NCBI RefSeq assembly: GCF_041346945.1
Contig: NZ_CP166850.1
Location: 2,604,001-2,668,000, forward strand
Reading direction: 5' to 3'
Origin: Amycolatopsis sp. cg9
GTDB taxonomy: Bacteria; Actinomycetota; Actinomycetes; Mycobacteriales; Pseudonocardiaceae
DNA length: 64,000 nucleotides
Shown: one piece after another, positions 44,244-53,100 of the stretch
How positions within the stretch are numbered: the first letter of the stretch is position 1
Layout: the number at the start of each line of letters is the position of its first letter
Notes under the pieces: generated by a model
Told to the model about the DNA's origin: nothing
The model's input: the letters and a program-made list of their open reading frames with translations, nothing else
Database searches by the model: none
Made by a program: the position numbers and the translations under genes

Positions 44244-45626
44244 ATGACCGAGTTGCCCGACCTGACCGCCGTCGAACTCGTCGCGCAATACCGCGCGAAG
44301 ACGCTCTCGCCGGTCGAGGTGACCGAAGCGGTGTTGAACCGCATCGACGCGCGCGAGCCGGAGCTGCACGCGTTGTACGCGTACGACCCCTCAGGCGCTC
44401 TCGACGACGCGAAGGCGTCCGAAGCCCGATGGGCGTCCGACGAGCCGCTGGGTCCGATCGACGGCGTCCCGCTGACGCTCAAGGAGAACATCGCGACCCG
44501 CGGCACCCCGGTCCCGCTGGGCACGGCGGCGACCGCGCTGACCCCGGCCGTCGAAGACGCCCCGGCGGCCGCGCGGGTCCGCGAGTCCGGCGGCGTCCTG
44601 CTGGCCAAGACGACCATGCCGGACTACGGGATGCTGACGTCCGGGCTGTCGAGCTTCCACGAGACGGCCCGCAACCCGTGGCTGACCTCGGCGTCCCCGG
44701 GCGGCTCGAGCGCGGGTGCCGGCGCGGCGGCCGCGGCGGGCTACGGACCCCTGCACGTCGGCACGGATATCGGCGGCTCGATCCGGCTGCCCGCGGGCTG
44801 GTGCGGCCTGACCGGCCTGAAGCCGAGCTTCGGCCGCGTCCCGGTCGACCCGCCGTTCCTCGGGCGGGTGGCGGGCCCGATGACGCGGACGGTCGCGGAC
44901 ACGGCGTTGCTGATGAGCGTCCTGGCGGCGCCCGACGAGCGTGACCACCTGAGCCTGCCGCCGGCGGACCTGGACTGGTCACTCGAGGTCTCGTTGGCGG
45001 GGCTGCGCATCGGCCTGCACCTCGACCCCGGCGTCGGCCTCCCGGTCGACCCGGCCACCCGCGACGCCATCACCGCGGCGGCTCGTGCCTTCGAGGCCGC
45101 GGGCGCGGTGGTCGAGCCGGTCGGCCCGTTCCTGACCCGCGAAATGCTCGACGGCCTCGACGTCTTCTGGCGCACCCGCGCCTGGTCGGACCTGCAGGCC
45201 CTGCCGGAAGAGCGGCGCGCGAAGGTCCTCCCGTACATCGCGGACTGGGCCACCGGCGGCGCGGACGTGGCCGGCGTCGACGTCTACCGGGGCTTCGCCC
45301 AGATCGACGCGATCAGCGTCGCGGCGCTGCGCGCGACCGCGGCGTTCGACTTCGTGCTGTCCCCGGCCTGCCCGGTCGCGGCCCCGCCGGCGGAGTGGGC
45401 GTCCCCGACGAACGACCCGGCCCGCCCGTTCGAGCACATCGCGTTCACCGTCCCGTACAACATGTCCGGCCAGCCCGCGGTCTCGCTGAACTGCGGCTAC
45501 ACCGACGACGGCCGCCCGATCGGCCTCCAGATCGCGGGCCGCCGCTTCGACGACGTCGGCGTCCTGCGCGCCGCTGCCGCGTACGAAGGCCTTCGCGAGC
45601 CGCAGCGACCCTGGCCGATCGGGTAG
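44244..45626 (+). CDS. Amidase-signature family hydrolase
   Basis: 460 residues from ATG 44244, with AAGGAG upstream. The Ser-cisSer-Lys triad is readable: Lys80 (LTLKENIATRG), Ser155 (PGGSSAGAG) and Ser179 (GTDIGGSIRLPA), with the spacing of 75 and 24 residues usual for the family. It hydrolyses carboxamides or N-acyl amines to acid plus ammonia or amine. As last gene of the importer operon it may open the imported compound. No signal peptide. Confidence 0.94.
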   Translation: MTELPDLTAVELVAQYRAKTLSPVEVTEAVLNRIDAREPELHALYAYDPSGALDDAKASEARWASDEPLGPIDGVPLTLKENIATRGTPVPLGTAATALTPAVEDAPAAARVRESGGVLLAKTTMPDYGMLTSGLSSFHETARNPWLTSASPGGSSAGAGAAAAAGYGPLHVGTDIGGSIRLPAGWCGLTGLKPSFGRVPVDPPFLGRVAGPMTRTVADTALLMSVLAAPDERDHLSLPPADLDWSLEVSLAGLRIGLHLDPGVGLPVDPATRDAITAAARAFEAAGAVVEPVGPFLTREMLDGLDVFWRTRAWSDLQALPEERRAKVLPYIADWATGGADVAGVDVYRGFAQIDAISVAALRATAAFDFVLSPACPVAAPPAEWASPTNDPARPFEHIAFTVPYNMSGQPAVSLNCGYTDDGRPIGLQIAGRRFDDVGVLRAAAAYEGLREPQRPWPIG

Positions 45627-45688
45627 GGAAGAAGATCCGGGCCCGCGGCGAAGTGGTGGTGAAGCTGTCGCCGAAGGGAAGGATCTCC

Positions 45689-46204
45689 ATGACCGAGGCA
45701 GCCCCGGTGACCGGCGCCGACCAGTTCACCGAGGTGCACGACCGCCACTTCGCCGGGATCTACCGCTACGTCGCCGGTCGCCTCGGCGCCCAGGCCGCGG
45801 AAGACGTCGCGGCGGAGACGTTCCTCGTCGCCTACGACCGCCGGACGACGTTCGACCCCGCGCGCGGTGACCTGCGGGCCTGGCTGTTCGGCATCGCGAC
45901 GAACCTCGTTTCACGCCACCGCCGCAAGGAGGCCCGCCACTACCGCGCCCTCACCCGGATCGAGCTGCCCCGGCCGGTCGAGGGCCACGAGAACCGCGTC
46001 GTCCTCAGCGGGCAACTGGCGAAAGCGCTGGCGCGGTTGACCACGGGCGAACGCGACGTCCTGCTGCTCGTGGCCCTCGCCGACCTCGGTTACGCCGAAG
46101 TCGCCGAAGCGCTCGGCATCTCTCCCGGCACGGTCGGCTCCCGGCTGACGCGTGCCCGCAAGAAGCTCGCCCCTGTTCTCGCCCCGGAGGCCTCCGATGG
46201 ATGA
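45689..46204 (+). CDS. ECF-type RNA polymerase sigma factor
   Basis: 171 residues from ATG 45689 with AAGGA at 45679-45683. Region 2 is DRHFAGIYRYVAGRLGAQAAEDVAAETFLVAYDRRTTF and ...LRAWLFGIATNLVSRHRRKEARH; region 4 is ARLTTGERDVLLLVALADLGYAEVAEALGISPGTVGSRLTRARKKL. It redirects polymerase to a small regulon. It overlaps the next gene by 8 bases, and that gene's product is its probable partner or sensor. Frames upstream to 45395 belong to the amidase region. Confidence 0.93.
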   Translation: MTEAAPVTGADQFTEVHDRHFAGIYRYVAGRLGAQAAEDVAAETFLVAYDRRTTFDPARGDLRAWLFGIATNLVSRHRRKEARHYRALTRIELPRPVEGHENRVVLSGQLAKALARLTTGERDVLLLVALADLGYAEVAEALGISPGTVGSRLTRARKKLAPVLAPEASDG

Positions 46205-47039
46205 CCTGCAGACGCTGCGGGCCGCACTGCTGCCCGCCGAACCCGGCCAGGACGTCGTCGACCGCAGCCGCCACCGGCTGCGCAACCACGTGCTCGGCGG
46301 CCGCCGCAGGCGCGTCCGCCCGTTCGTGATCGGTGCCGGGCTCGCCGCCGCGACGGCCGCGGCCGCCGTCGTGGTCGCGACCCTGCCCGGCACCCCGGTC
46401 CCACCGCCGCCACCCCAGGCGGTGGCGCCGGTCGACACCCGCCCGGCGGTCCTGCTGGCCGCCGCCACGGTCGCCGAGCACGCCCAGGTCGGCACCGGCA
46501 AGTACTGGCACTCGACGACGAAGGTCGGCAAGGAGACCTGGGAGTACTGGACCACCACCGACGGACAGGAGTGGTACCGCGGCGAGAACACCCACGGCAA
46601 GGCGGTGCTCATGCCTCGCCCGCGGCCCATCCGGCTCAACGGCGACGACGACGTCACCCTCAGCCGGATCCTGACGCTCCCCGCCGACCCGGCGGCCCTG
46701 CGCGACTGGCTCGCGGAAGGGCTGACGCGGCACGGGATCCCCGCGAACCAGCGGGACACGGCGGTGCTCCAGTCCCTGATCGACCTGGTGTCGACCGTGC
46801 CATCGCCCCCGGCGGTGCGGGCGGCGGCATTCCGCGCGATCGCCGCGTACCCGGGCGTGCACGCGCTGGACAACCGGAGCGTCCACCTCCCCGGCGGCGG
46901 CCGCCTGGTCGTCGACCCGGCGACCGGCCAGGTCGACGGCTCATCGGTGTTCTTGGGCCCGGACGGCAAACCGGCCACGGACGCGAACGGTGCCACGTAC
47001 GCGGTCAGTGCCGAGTGGACGGACGACCTGCCGAAGTGA
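46197..47039 (+). CDS. CU044_5270-family membrane protein, partner of the ECF sigma factor
   Basis: 280 residues from ATG 46197. A short cytoplasmic part (MDDLQTLRAALLPAEPGQDVVDRSR...) precedes one membrane helix (PFVIGAGLAAATAAAAVVVATL, about 42-63) and an extracellular domain with KYWHSTTKVGKETWEYWTTTDGQEWYRG and LDNRSVHLPGGGRLVVDPATGQV. This architecture downstream of an ECF factor is what is called CU044_5270 in actinomycetes; it may act like an anti-sigma factor, though no zinc-binding motif is present. A hairpin follows the stop. Confidence 0.85.
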   Translation: MDDLQTLRAALLPAEPGQDVVDRSRHRLRNHVLGGRRRRVRPFVIGAGLAAATAAAAVVVATLPGTPVPPPPPQAVAPVDTRPAVLLAAATVAEHAQVGTGKYWHSTTKVGKETWEYWTTTDGQEWYRGENTHGKAVLMPRPRPIRLNGDDDVTLSRILTLPADPAALRDWLAEGLTRHGIPANQRDTAVLQSLIDLVSTVPSPPAVRAAAFRAIAAYPGVHALDNRSVHLPGGGRLVVDPATGQVDGSSVFLGPDGKPATDANGATYAVSAEWTDDLPK

Positions 47040-47043
47040 GCCA

Positions 47044-47074
47044 CCGGTGGCCGGGCGCACCACCCGGCCACCGG
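47044..47074. terminator. Hairpin terminator between convergent transcripts
   Basis: CCGGTGGCCGGG (47044-47055) pairs perfectly with CCCGGCCACCGG (47063-47074) around 7 bases. It lies 4 bases after the CU044_5270 stop and 10 before the end of the DUF4276 remnant. Confidence 0.8.
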
Positions 47075-47083
47075 CGTGGCGGA

Positions 47084-47577
47084 TCAAGGCTCGATGGTGT
47101 CCAACGTCGACAACCACTTGTCCAAGTGAGGGCATTGCGCGCGAAGGGGTTCGATGCCGAGGTCGGCGATCGCCAACGGACCGTCGTTCACCTTCGAGTA
47201 GGCCTCGCAGTAGGAGATCAGGCGCTTGGAAGGTGCTGTCGCCGGGTCGTCATTGACCAGCTCCGGACCACCCGCGTCTGTCGCGTCGGCTTTGAGCCGC
47301 TCGGTCAATCCGGGATCGGGCAGCAACCACCCCAATTGCTCGGCGGCCGCGAAGACCCAACGCGTAGAAATCGAACAAAGTGGTCAGAACGGCCAGGCCG
47401 GTGTCCTGGAGGAGGAGCCGGATCTCTCGTTCGAGCTTCGCCCAGCTGGTCACTCCACCGCGGTGGCTCGAACCAGACGCAGATCGCTTCGTGACGACGA
47501 TCGACCACGTTTCGTACGACGATCTCTTCGCTCTGCCCCTCCACCAGGACGTGCATCCGCCGGTAGTGCGTCGTCAT
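47084..47577 (-). pseudogene. Broken DUF4276-family gene
   Basis: The start is intact: ATG 47577 overlaps the AAA gene stop (ATGA) and encodes MTTHYRRMHVLVEGQSEEIVVRNVV. The coding sense then continues in a second frame, GVTSWAKLEREIRLLLQDTGLAVLTTLFDFYALG (about 47460-47355), and a third, LGWLLPDPGLTERLKADATDAGG...DKWLSTLDTIEP with stop at 47084. The pieces fit the order of a DUF4276 protein of about 220 residues but lack two internal blocks. DUF4276 proteins are TOPRIM-like partners of AAA ATPases in predicted defence modules; this copy cannot be made. Confidence 0.8.
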
Positions 47578-48467
47578 GCGCCGGCTGGCTCTTCCCGGCC
47601 GGGGCGTCCGCCGAGCAGGTTCTTCTCCCAAAGCTCACCCAGGGAATACTCGTCGAGCCACTCCTGCAGGGTGGCGAGATCGGGCCGCGTGAACTCGGAA
47701 GCGCCGGCCTTGCGTTCGACGACGATCAAGTCTTCGATCTCGAACTGGTTCATGAGTGTCACGGATTGCGTGGCGATCAGCACTTGGCTGCGTGCCGAGG
47801 CCTGCCGCAGCAGTCCCGCGAGCTGAACGATCGCGAACGGGTGCAGGCCGAGCTCGGGCTCGTCCAGCACGACCAGAGCAGGTAGCTCCGGCTGGAGCAG
47901 CAACGTCGCGAGGCAGACGAACCGGAGGGTGCCGTCCGACATCTGGTTGCCGGAGAAAACCGCGTCCGAATCTTGCTGCTGCCAGCGCAGCAGGATCCGG
48001 TCGTTGCTGTCGGGGCGCAGCACAAAATCTCGGAAGAAGGGCGCCACCAGTTGCCCGCGTCTTTGCGCAGTGTCAGGTTGTCGGCCGTCGGCACCAGCCG
48101 CTTCACCGGTGCGTCGGCACTGGTGTCGTGGAAGTGGAAGACCTCGCAGCCTTTGAGCAGCTGGATGACGTGCGCCGCGATCCGGCCCGGCCGGCGCTCG
48201 GCTTCTTCGACCAGCCGGGTCTCCCGGTGCCCGTGCCCGAGCACTTCCGTCGCCGGTGAGCAGGGCGGAAGCTCCGCCGTTGAGGCCGACGAAAAGGCCG
48301 AGTTCGCCATCGACGATCCTGCCGAGCAGTTCGAGCGCTTGGACGAAGTTGCTCTTTCCGGCGCCGTTGGCCCCGACGAGGATGTTGAGCTGACCGAGTG
48401 CAACGGTCGCCGATCGGATCGAGGTGAAACCCTCGATCCCGATCGACTTCAGCGGCTGCGTGGCCAT
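47574..48467 (-). pseudogene. Eroded AAA-family ATPase gene (OLD/RecF-like), probable partner of DUF4276
   Basis: A 297-codon frame from ATG 48467 is open but composite. Residues 1-72 are normal (Walker A VGANGAGKSN, LGLFVGLNGGASALLTG). From about 48245 to 48060 the sensible protein lies in another frame (VLGHGHRETRLVEEAERRPGR...PTADNLTLRKDAGNW), while the open frame reads Arg/Ala/Pro-rich nonsense. The original frame resumes at VAPFFRDFVLRPDSNDRILLRW through Walker B LVVLDEPELGLHP to the end. Two shifting internal deletions that cancel each other explain this. The ATPase core ends survive, but activity is doubtful. Confidence 0.75.
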
Positions 48468-48501
48468 GGCCTCACTCTACGGGCGACCACCGACATCCGC
48501 G

Positions 48502-49353
48502 TCAGCTCTTGACGGCCTCGGCCAGCGCCAGCACCCGCCGCGCGTTGTCGACGTGCAGGTTCTCGATCATCCGGCCGTCCACGGTGACCACCCCGCGGCC
48601 CGCGGCGCGCGCCTCCTCGTACGCCTCGATGATCCGCCGCGACCGGTCGATCTCCGCCTCGGACGGGGCGAAGATCCGGTTGCACGGCTCGACCTGCGCC
48701 GGGTGGATCAGCGTCTTCCCGTCGAACCCGTACTGCCGGCCCTGCTCGCACTCCGCTTCGAACCCCTCAAGGTCCTTCACGTCGTTGTAGACGCCGTCGA
48801 GGATCACCTTGCCGGTCGCGCGCGCGGCCAGCAGGCACAGCGAAAGCCCGCCCAGCAGCGGCCCGCGGCCCGGGACGAACTCCGCGTGCAGCTCCTTGGC
48901 CAGGTCGTTCGTGCCCAGCACCAGCACGGTCAGCCGGTCGGACGCCGCCGCGATGTCCGCCGCGTGCAGCATCGCGATCGGCGTCTCGAGCATCGCCCAG
49001 ATCTTCGTGTGCTCGGGTGCGCCGCCGAGTTCCAGCGCGCGCTCGATGTTGTGCACCTCGGCCGCCGAATTCACCTTCGGCACGACCACCGCGGCCGGGC
49101 CGGCGGAGGCGGCCGCGCGCAGGTCGGCGTCGTGCCACTCGGTGTCCAGGCCGTTGACCCGGATCGTCACCTCGCGGGAGCCGTACGAACCGACCGCCGC
49201 GCACACGCGTTCGCGCGCGGCTTCCTTGGCGTCGGGGGCGACGGCGTCCTCGAGGTCGAGGATCAGCGCGTCGGCCGGGATGGTCTTGGCCTTCTCCAGC
49301 GCTCTCTCGTTCGCGCCGGGCATGTAGAGGACAGAGCGCCGAGGCGTGGTCAT
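48502..49353 (-). CDS. CitE-family lyase (HpcH/HpaI fold), possibly malyl-CoA thioesterase
   Basis: 283 residues from ATG 49353, overlapping the upstream stop (ATGA). CitE motifs: [78 protein letters not shown] and [22 protein letters not shown]. Members cleave or hydrolyse malyl-, citramalyl- or related CoA esters using Mg2+. Paired with an Mcl-like enzyme as in the ethylmalonyl-CoA pathway, where the second CitE protein is (S)-malyl-CoA thioesterase; no other pathway gene is in the window. Confidence 0.88.
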   Translation of the reverse strand: MTTPRRSVLYMPGANERALEKAKTIPADALILDLEDAVAPDAKEAARERVCAAVGSYGSREVTIRVNGLDTEWHDADLRAAASAGPAAVVVPKVNSAAEVHNIERALELGGAPEHTKIWAMLETPIAMLHAADIAAASDRLTVLVLGTNDLAKELHAEFVPGRGPLLGGLSLCLLAARATGKVILDGVYNDVKDLEGFEAECEQGRQYGFDGKTLIHPAQVEPCNRIFAPSEAEIDRSRRIIEAYEEARAAGRGVVTVDGRMIENLHVDNARRVLALAEAVKS

Positions 49354-50420
49354 CCGAGGATCTCCTTGGTGGCCGCGTCGTACGCCGCGGCGAGTTCGGG
49401 GTCGTCCGCCGCGAGGGCGTCGGCCAGTTCGGCGACCACGCGGCACTGCTTCACCGACGCGTCGTCCTGCATCTTCCCGTCGATCATCACGGCGCCCGTG
49501 CCGTCGCCCATCTCCGCGATGACGCGCCGCGCCCAGGCCACATCGGACGGCGAAGGCGAGAACACCTTCTTCGCGATGGCGATCTGCACCGGGTGCAGGC
49601 TCCACGCGCCGACGCAGCCGAGCAGGAACGCGTTGCGGAACTGGTCCTCGCACGCGACGACGTCGCGGATGTCCCCGAACGGCCCGTAGTACGGCAGGAT
49701 CCCGTGCATCGCGCAGGCGTCGACCATCCGCGCCACCGTGTAGTGCCAGAGGTCCTGCTGGTAGGTCGTCCGGCCCGCGGTCAGGTCCTCGCCGGTCGGG
49801 TCGGTCCGCACCAGGTAGCCCGGGTGGCCGCCGCCGACGCGGGTCGTCTTCATCCGGCGGCTCGCGGCCAGGTCGGCCGGGCCGAGGGAGATGCCCTGCA
49901 TGCGCGGGCTCGCGCCGGCGATCTCCTCCACATTGGCCACGCCGCTCGCCGTTTCGAGGATCGCGTGCACCAGCAACGGCTTCGTCAGGCCGGCCCGCGC
50001 TTCGAGCTGGGCCAGCAGCCGGTCGACGTAGTGGATGTCCGGCGCGCCCTCGACCTTCGGCACCATGATCACGTCGAGCTTGTCGCCGATCTCGGTGACC
50101 AGGGTGACCAGGTCGTCGAGCACCCACGGCGAGTCGAGGCTGTTGACCCGCGTCCACAGCTGCGTCTTCCCGAAGTCGTTGGCCTTCGCGATCGAGACGA
50201 GCCCGGCGCGCGCGGCCTCCTTGCGGTCGGCGCGGACGGCGTCCTCGAGGTTCCCGAGCAGGACGTCGACCTTCTTGGCGATGTCCGGCACCTTCGCGGC
50301 CATCTTCTCGTTGCCCGGGTCGAAGAAGTGGATCATCCGGGACGGCGTCACCGGGATCTCGCGCACCGGGGCGGGCGCGCCCAGGGCGAGCGGGGCGAAG
50401 AAGTCCTTCGGGGAGCGCAT
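49350..50420 (-). CDS. Malyl-CoA / beta-methylmalyl-CoA lyase-like protein
   Basis: 356 residues from ATG 50420. Longer CitE paralogue: [120 protein letters not shown] and [20 protein letters not shown]. This matches Mcl1-type lyases that split methylmalyl-CoA to glyoxylate and propionyl-CoA and malyl-CoA to glyoxylate and acetyl-CoA. First gene of a two-gene operon. A partial dyad, AGTGACTGATCGGTAACT at about 50443-50460, lies upstream. Confidence 0.88.
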   Translation of the reverse strand: MRSPKDFFAPLALGAPAPVREIPVTPSRMIHFFDPGNEKMAAKVPDIAKKVDVLLGNLEDAVRADRKEAARAGLVSIAKANDFGKTQLWTRVNSLDSPWVLDDLVTLVTEIGDKLDVIMVPKVEGAPDIHYVDRLLAQLEARAGLTKPLLVHAILETASGVANVEEIAGASPRMQGISLGPADLAASRRMKTTRVGGGHPGYLVRTDPTGEDLTAGRTTYQQDLWHYTVARMVDACAMHGILPYYGPFGDIRDVVACEDQFRNAFLLGCVGAWSLHPVQIAIAKKVFSPSPSDVAWARRVIAEMGDGTGAVMIDGKMQDDASVKQCRVVAELADALAADDPELAAAYDAATKEILG

Positions 50421-50841
50421 CGGTCCTCCACGGCGACGACTAAGTGACTGATCGGTAACTTTAGTCGCGGGCGCCCGTCACCGCTGCGGCGTAGCTCACC
50501 GCCGGCCGGGTGACGGCGGACAACCGCAGCTCAGCGCCCTGCGTCCACTGTGGATTTTGCCGGGGTTGCGCCGAACGGGCTAGTCGGGCCGGACCGGGGT
50601 GTTCGGCCCCGGGTAGTCGGTCGCGGGCGGACGGTAATGCCACTCACCTCGCGATCACTCGGTTGGCCGCACCGTTCGACCGAAGTCGGATGACCGCCTA
50701 CCGACCGGTCATCGACCGCTGAGCGCCGCCGATCGCAGCCACGCGCCTTACCCGGCGACGCCGCGCCGCCGCGCTGTTAGACAAGTGAGGTGCCGGTTTT
50801 CACCGGTCACGAAGCGGTGCAGGTAAGAAGGAGGCGGACTC
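50421..50841. other. 421-base intergenic region
   Basis: Divergent promoter region. It holds the operator-like sequence AGTGACTGATCGGTAACT near 50443, one copy of the recurring TCCACTGTGGAT motif at 50544-50555, and AAGGAGG just before GTG 50842. Short frames in it lack ribosome sites and gene-like composition; I see no gene. Confidence 0.6.
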
Positions 50842-51492
50842 GTGGCGGCTACACCTCAGAACACCGAGCGCTCGACGGTCGCCGGTGGCGCGAAGCGCAG
50901 CCGGTCGATGCCGAGCCGCGTGGTGCCGCCGATCGAGCTCCCCGCGAGCGTCGACGAACTCGCCCGCGCCGCCGCGGCCCAGCTGGGCTGGAACGGCGTC
51001 GTCCTGCCCGAGACCACGATCCTCGGCCGCAAGGTCTGCGTGGTCGCCAAACTCCGCACCGACGTGCACGCCGAGCGCATCGCGATGGGTGCCGGCCCGG
51101 TGGCCGACCGTGCCACCGTCGACACCTGGACCTGGCCGGAGCTGGCCGGAACCGCCCCCGCCCCGGCCGCCGAGATCGTCGGCGTCCTGGCCGTCGCGCG
51201 CCACTGGCGCACCGCGATGGCCTCCGCGGTTCCGTTCGCCCGCTACGGCGAGGCCGCGATGGTGCTCCCGTCGCCGGCCGTCCTCACCGAGGACTACGTC
51301 GGCAACTGTCTCCCGCGCGCTCGCGCGTACGGCCTCGCCGTCGTGACCGCCGACCCGAACGCGGTCGTCGACCTCGACCTCGAAGGCCGCACCGAGCGCG
51401 TGCTGCTCGCCGAGGACCCGGTCTCCCGCCTGGTGAACGAGCTGGTCTACGACCACCTGCTCCGGACCGCAGAGGCGCCCGCTTCGCACTAG
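50842..51492 (+). CDS. Conserved protein of unknown function
   Basis: 216 residues from GTG 50842, with AGGAGG seven bases upstream. A disordered N-terminus (MAATPQNTERSTVAGGAKRS) precedes a folded alpha/beta domain containing LARAAAAQLGWNGVVLPETTILGRKVCVVAKLRTDVHAERIAMG and a long helical/hydrophobic middle. No membrane segment, signal peptide or known catalytic motif. Not recognised; likely conserved in Pseudonocardiaceae. Separated by 10 bases from the next gene, so probably co-transcribed. Confidence 0.75.
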   Translation: MAATPQNTERSTVAGGAKRSRSMPSRVVPPIELPASVDELARAAAAQLGWNGVVLPETTILGRKVCVVAKLRTDVHAERIAMGAGPVADRATVDTWTWPELAGTAPAPAAEIVGVLAVARHWRTAMASAVPFARYGEAAMVLPSPAVLTEDYVGNCLPRARAYGLAVVTADPNAVVDLDLEGRTERVLLAEDPVSRLVNELVYDHLLRTAEAPASH

Positions 51493-51502
51493 GGTCGGCT
51501 CC

Positions 51503-52153
51503 ATGCGAGTCGTCATTGCTGGTGGACACGGTCAGATCGCGCTGCGGCTGGAGCGGCTGCTCGCCGCGCGCGGTGACGAAGCGGTCGGCATCATCCGAAA
51601 CCCCGCCCACGCGGCGGATCTCGAAGCCGCCGGCGCCCAAGGCGTGGTGCTGGACCTCGAGAACTCCGATGTGGACGCCGTCGCCGAAGTGCTGAAGGGC
51701 GCTGATGCTGCGGTGTTCTCCGCGGGCGCCGGGCCGGGTAGCGGCACCGCTCGCAAGGACACTGTGGACCGTGGTGCCGCCGCGCTGTTCGCCGAAGCGG
51801 CCGAGCGGGCCGGGGTCCGGCGGCACATCCAGGTCGGCTCGATCGGCGCCGACAACCCGGAGAACCCCGACGTCACCGAGGAATTCCGGCACTACCTGCG
51901 CGCCAAGCGGGCGGCGGAAGACGACCTCAAGGCTCGCGATCTCGACTGGACGATCCTCCGGCCGGGATCGCTCACGGACGACCCCGGCACCGGCCTGGTG
52001 CTGCTGGCCGAGCAGACGGGCCGCGGTCCGATCCCGCGCGACGACGTCGCCGCGGTGCTCGTCGCCCTGCTCGACGCGCCCGAGACCGCGCGGCGCACCC
52101 TGACCCTGATCTCGGGTGAGGACGCCATCGGCGAAGCGATCGCCGCGCTGTGA
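51503..52153 (+). CDS. NAD(P)-binding atypical SDR (NmrA/YwnB-like)
   Basis: 216 residues from ATG 51503. Cofactor motif VVIAGGHGQIALRLERLL (GGxGxIA), Arg after strand 2 (IIRNPAH) favouring NADP(H), then DAAVFSAGAGPGSG, HIQVGSIGADNP and WTILRPGSLTDDPGTG. Small atypical SDRs of this type act as redox sensors or epimerase-like enzymes; substrate unknown. The stop overlaps the prs-like start (GTGA). Confidence 0.88.
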   Translation: MRVVIAGGHGQIALRLERLLAARGDEAVGIIRNPAHAADLEAAGAQGVVLDLENSDVDAVAEVLKGADAAVFSAGAGPGSGTARKDTVDRGAAALFAEAAERAGVRRHIQVGSIGADNPENPDVTEEFRHYLRAKRAAEDDLKARDLDWTILRPGSLTDDPGTGLVLLAEQTGRGPIPRDDVAAVLVALLDAPETARRTLTLISGEDAIGEAIAAL

Positions 52154-53100
52154 TCAACGAGGCTTCGAGAGAGATCGCCGTCTTCAGCGGCAGCGCACAC
52201 CCCGAACTGGCCGAAGAGATCTGCGCCCACCTCGGCGTCCCGCTGCGGCCGGCCGAGGTCCGGCGGTTCGCGAACGACTGTCTCGAGGTGCAGTTGCAGG
52301 CGAACTGCCGCGAACGGGACGTCTTCATCATCCAGCCGCTGGTCAAGCCGGTGCAGGAGCACCTGGTCGAGCTGCTGCTGATGCTCGACGCGGCGCGCGG
52401 CGCGTCGGCGTCGCGGATCACCGCCGTGATGCCGCACTACTCGTACGCGCGCTCGGACAAGAAGGACGCGCCGCGCATCTCCATCGGCGGCCGCCTGGTC
52501 GCCGACCTGCTGACGACGGCCGGCGCCGACCGCGTGCTCGCGATGACCCTGCACTCGCCGCAGGTGCACGGCTTCTTCAGCGTCCCGGTCGACCACCTGC
52601 ACGCACTGCAGGAGCTGGCCAAGCACTTCCGCCAGTACGACCTCTCGCGGACCACCGTCGTCTCGCCCGACCTGGGCAACGCGAAAGAGGCGTCGCACTT
52701 CGCCCGGCTGCTCGGCGTCCAGGTCGCGGCCGGCGCGAAGGAGCGCTTCCCGGACGACCGCGTCCAGATCTCTTCGGTGATCGGTGAGATCACCGGCCGC
52801 GACGTCATCGTCCTCGACGACGAGATCGCCAAGGGCAGCACGGTCATCGAGCTGCTCGACAAGCTCGCCGAGCTGGAGCCGCGCTCGATCCGCGTCGCCT
52901 GCACGCACGGGCTGTTCGCGGCGAAGGCCATCGAGCGCATCGGCGGCCGGCCGGAGGTGCTGGAGATCGTCTGCACGAACACCGTGCCGGTGCCGGAGGA
53001 AGAGCGCACCGAAAAGCTGAAGATCCTCTCGATCGCGCCGGCCATGGCCGAGGCGATCCGCCGGATCCACAACGGCGAATCGGTGTCCGCCCTGTTTTAG
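52150..53100 (+). CDS. Ribose-phosphate pyrophosphokinase paralogue
   Basis: 316 residues from GTG 52150. It has the PRPP synthetase fold: IAVFSGSAHPELAEEICAHLGV, NDCLEVQLQANCRERDVFIIQPL, VMPHYSYARSDKKDAPRISIGGRLVADLLTTAGADRVL and VSPDLGNAKEASHFARLLGV. ATP-site residues are largely kept, but the PRPP loop reads IVLDDEIAKGSTVIE instead of the usual VVVDDMIDTGGT, and the flexible KRR segment is altered. It may make PRPP or a related pyrophosphorylated sugar, or be regulatory. A housekeeping prs gene should exist elsewhere. Confidence 0.87.
   Translation: MINEASREIAVFSGSAHPELAEEICAHLGVPLRPAEVRRFANDCLEVQLQANCRERDVFIIQPLVKPVQEHLVELLLMLDAARGASASRITAVMPHYSYARSDKKDAPRISIGGRLVADLLTTAGADRVLAMTLHSPQVHGFFSVPVDHLHALQELAKHFRQYDLSRTTVVSPDLGNAKEASHFARLLGVQVAAGAKERFPDDRVQISSVIGEITGRDVIVLDDEIAKGSTVIELLDKLAELEPRSIRVACTHGLFAAKAIERIGGRPEVLEIVCTNTVPVPEEERTEKLKILSIAPAMAEAIRRIHNGESVSALF

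Noticed and set aside
50510..50722. Small cysteine-containing frame in the 50.4-50.8 kb gap
   Set aside because: No ribosome site, Arg/Ser-rich, and interrupts a likely promoter region.
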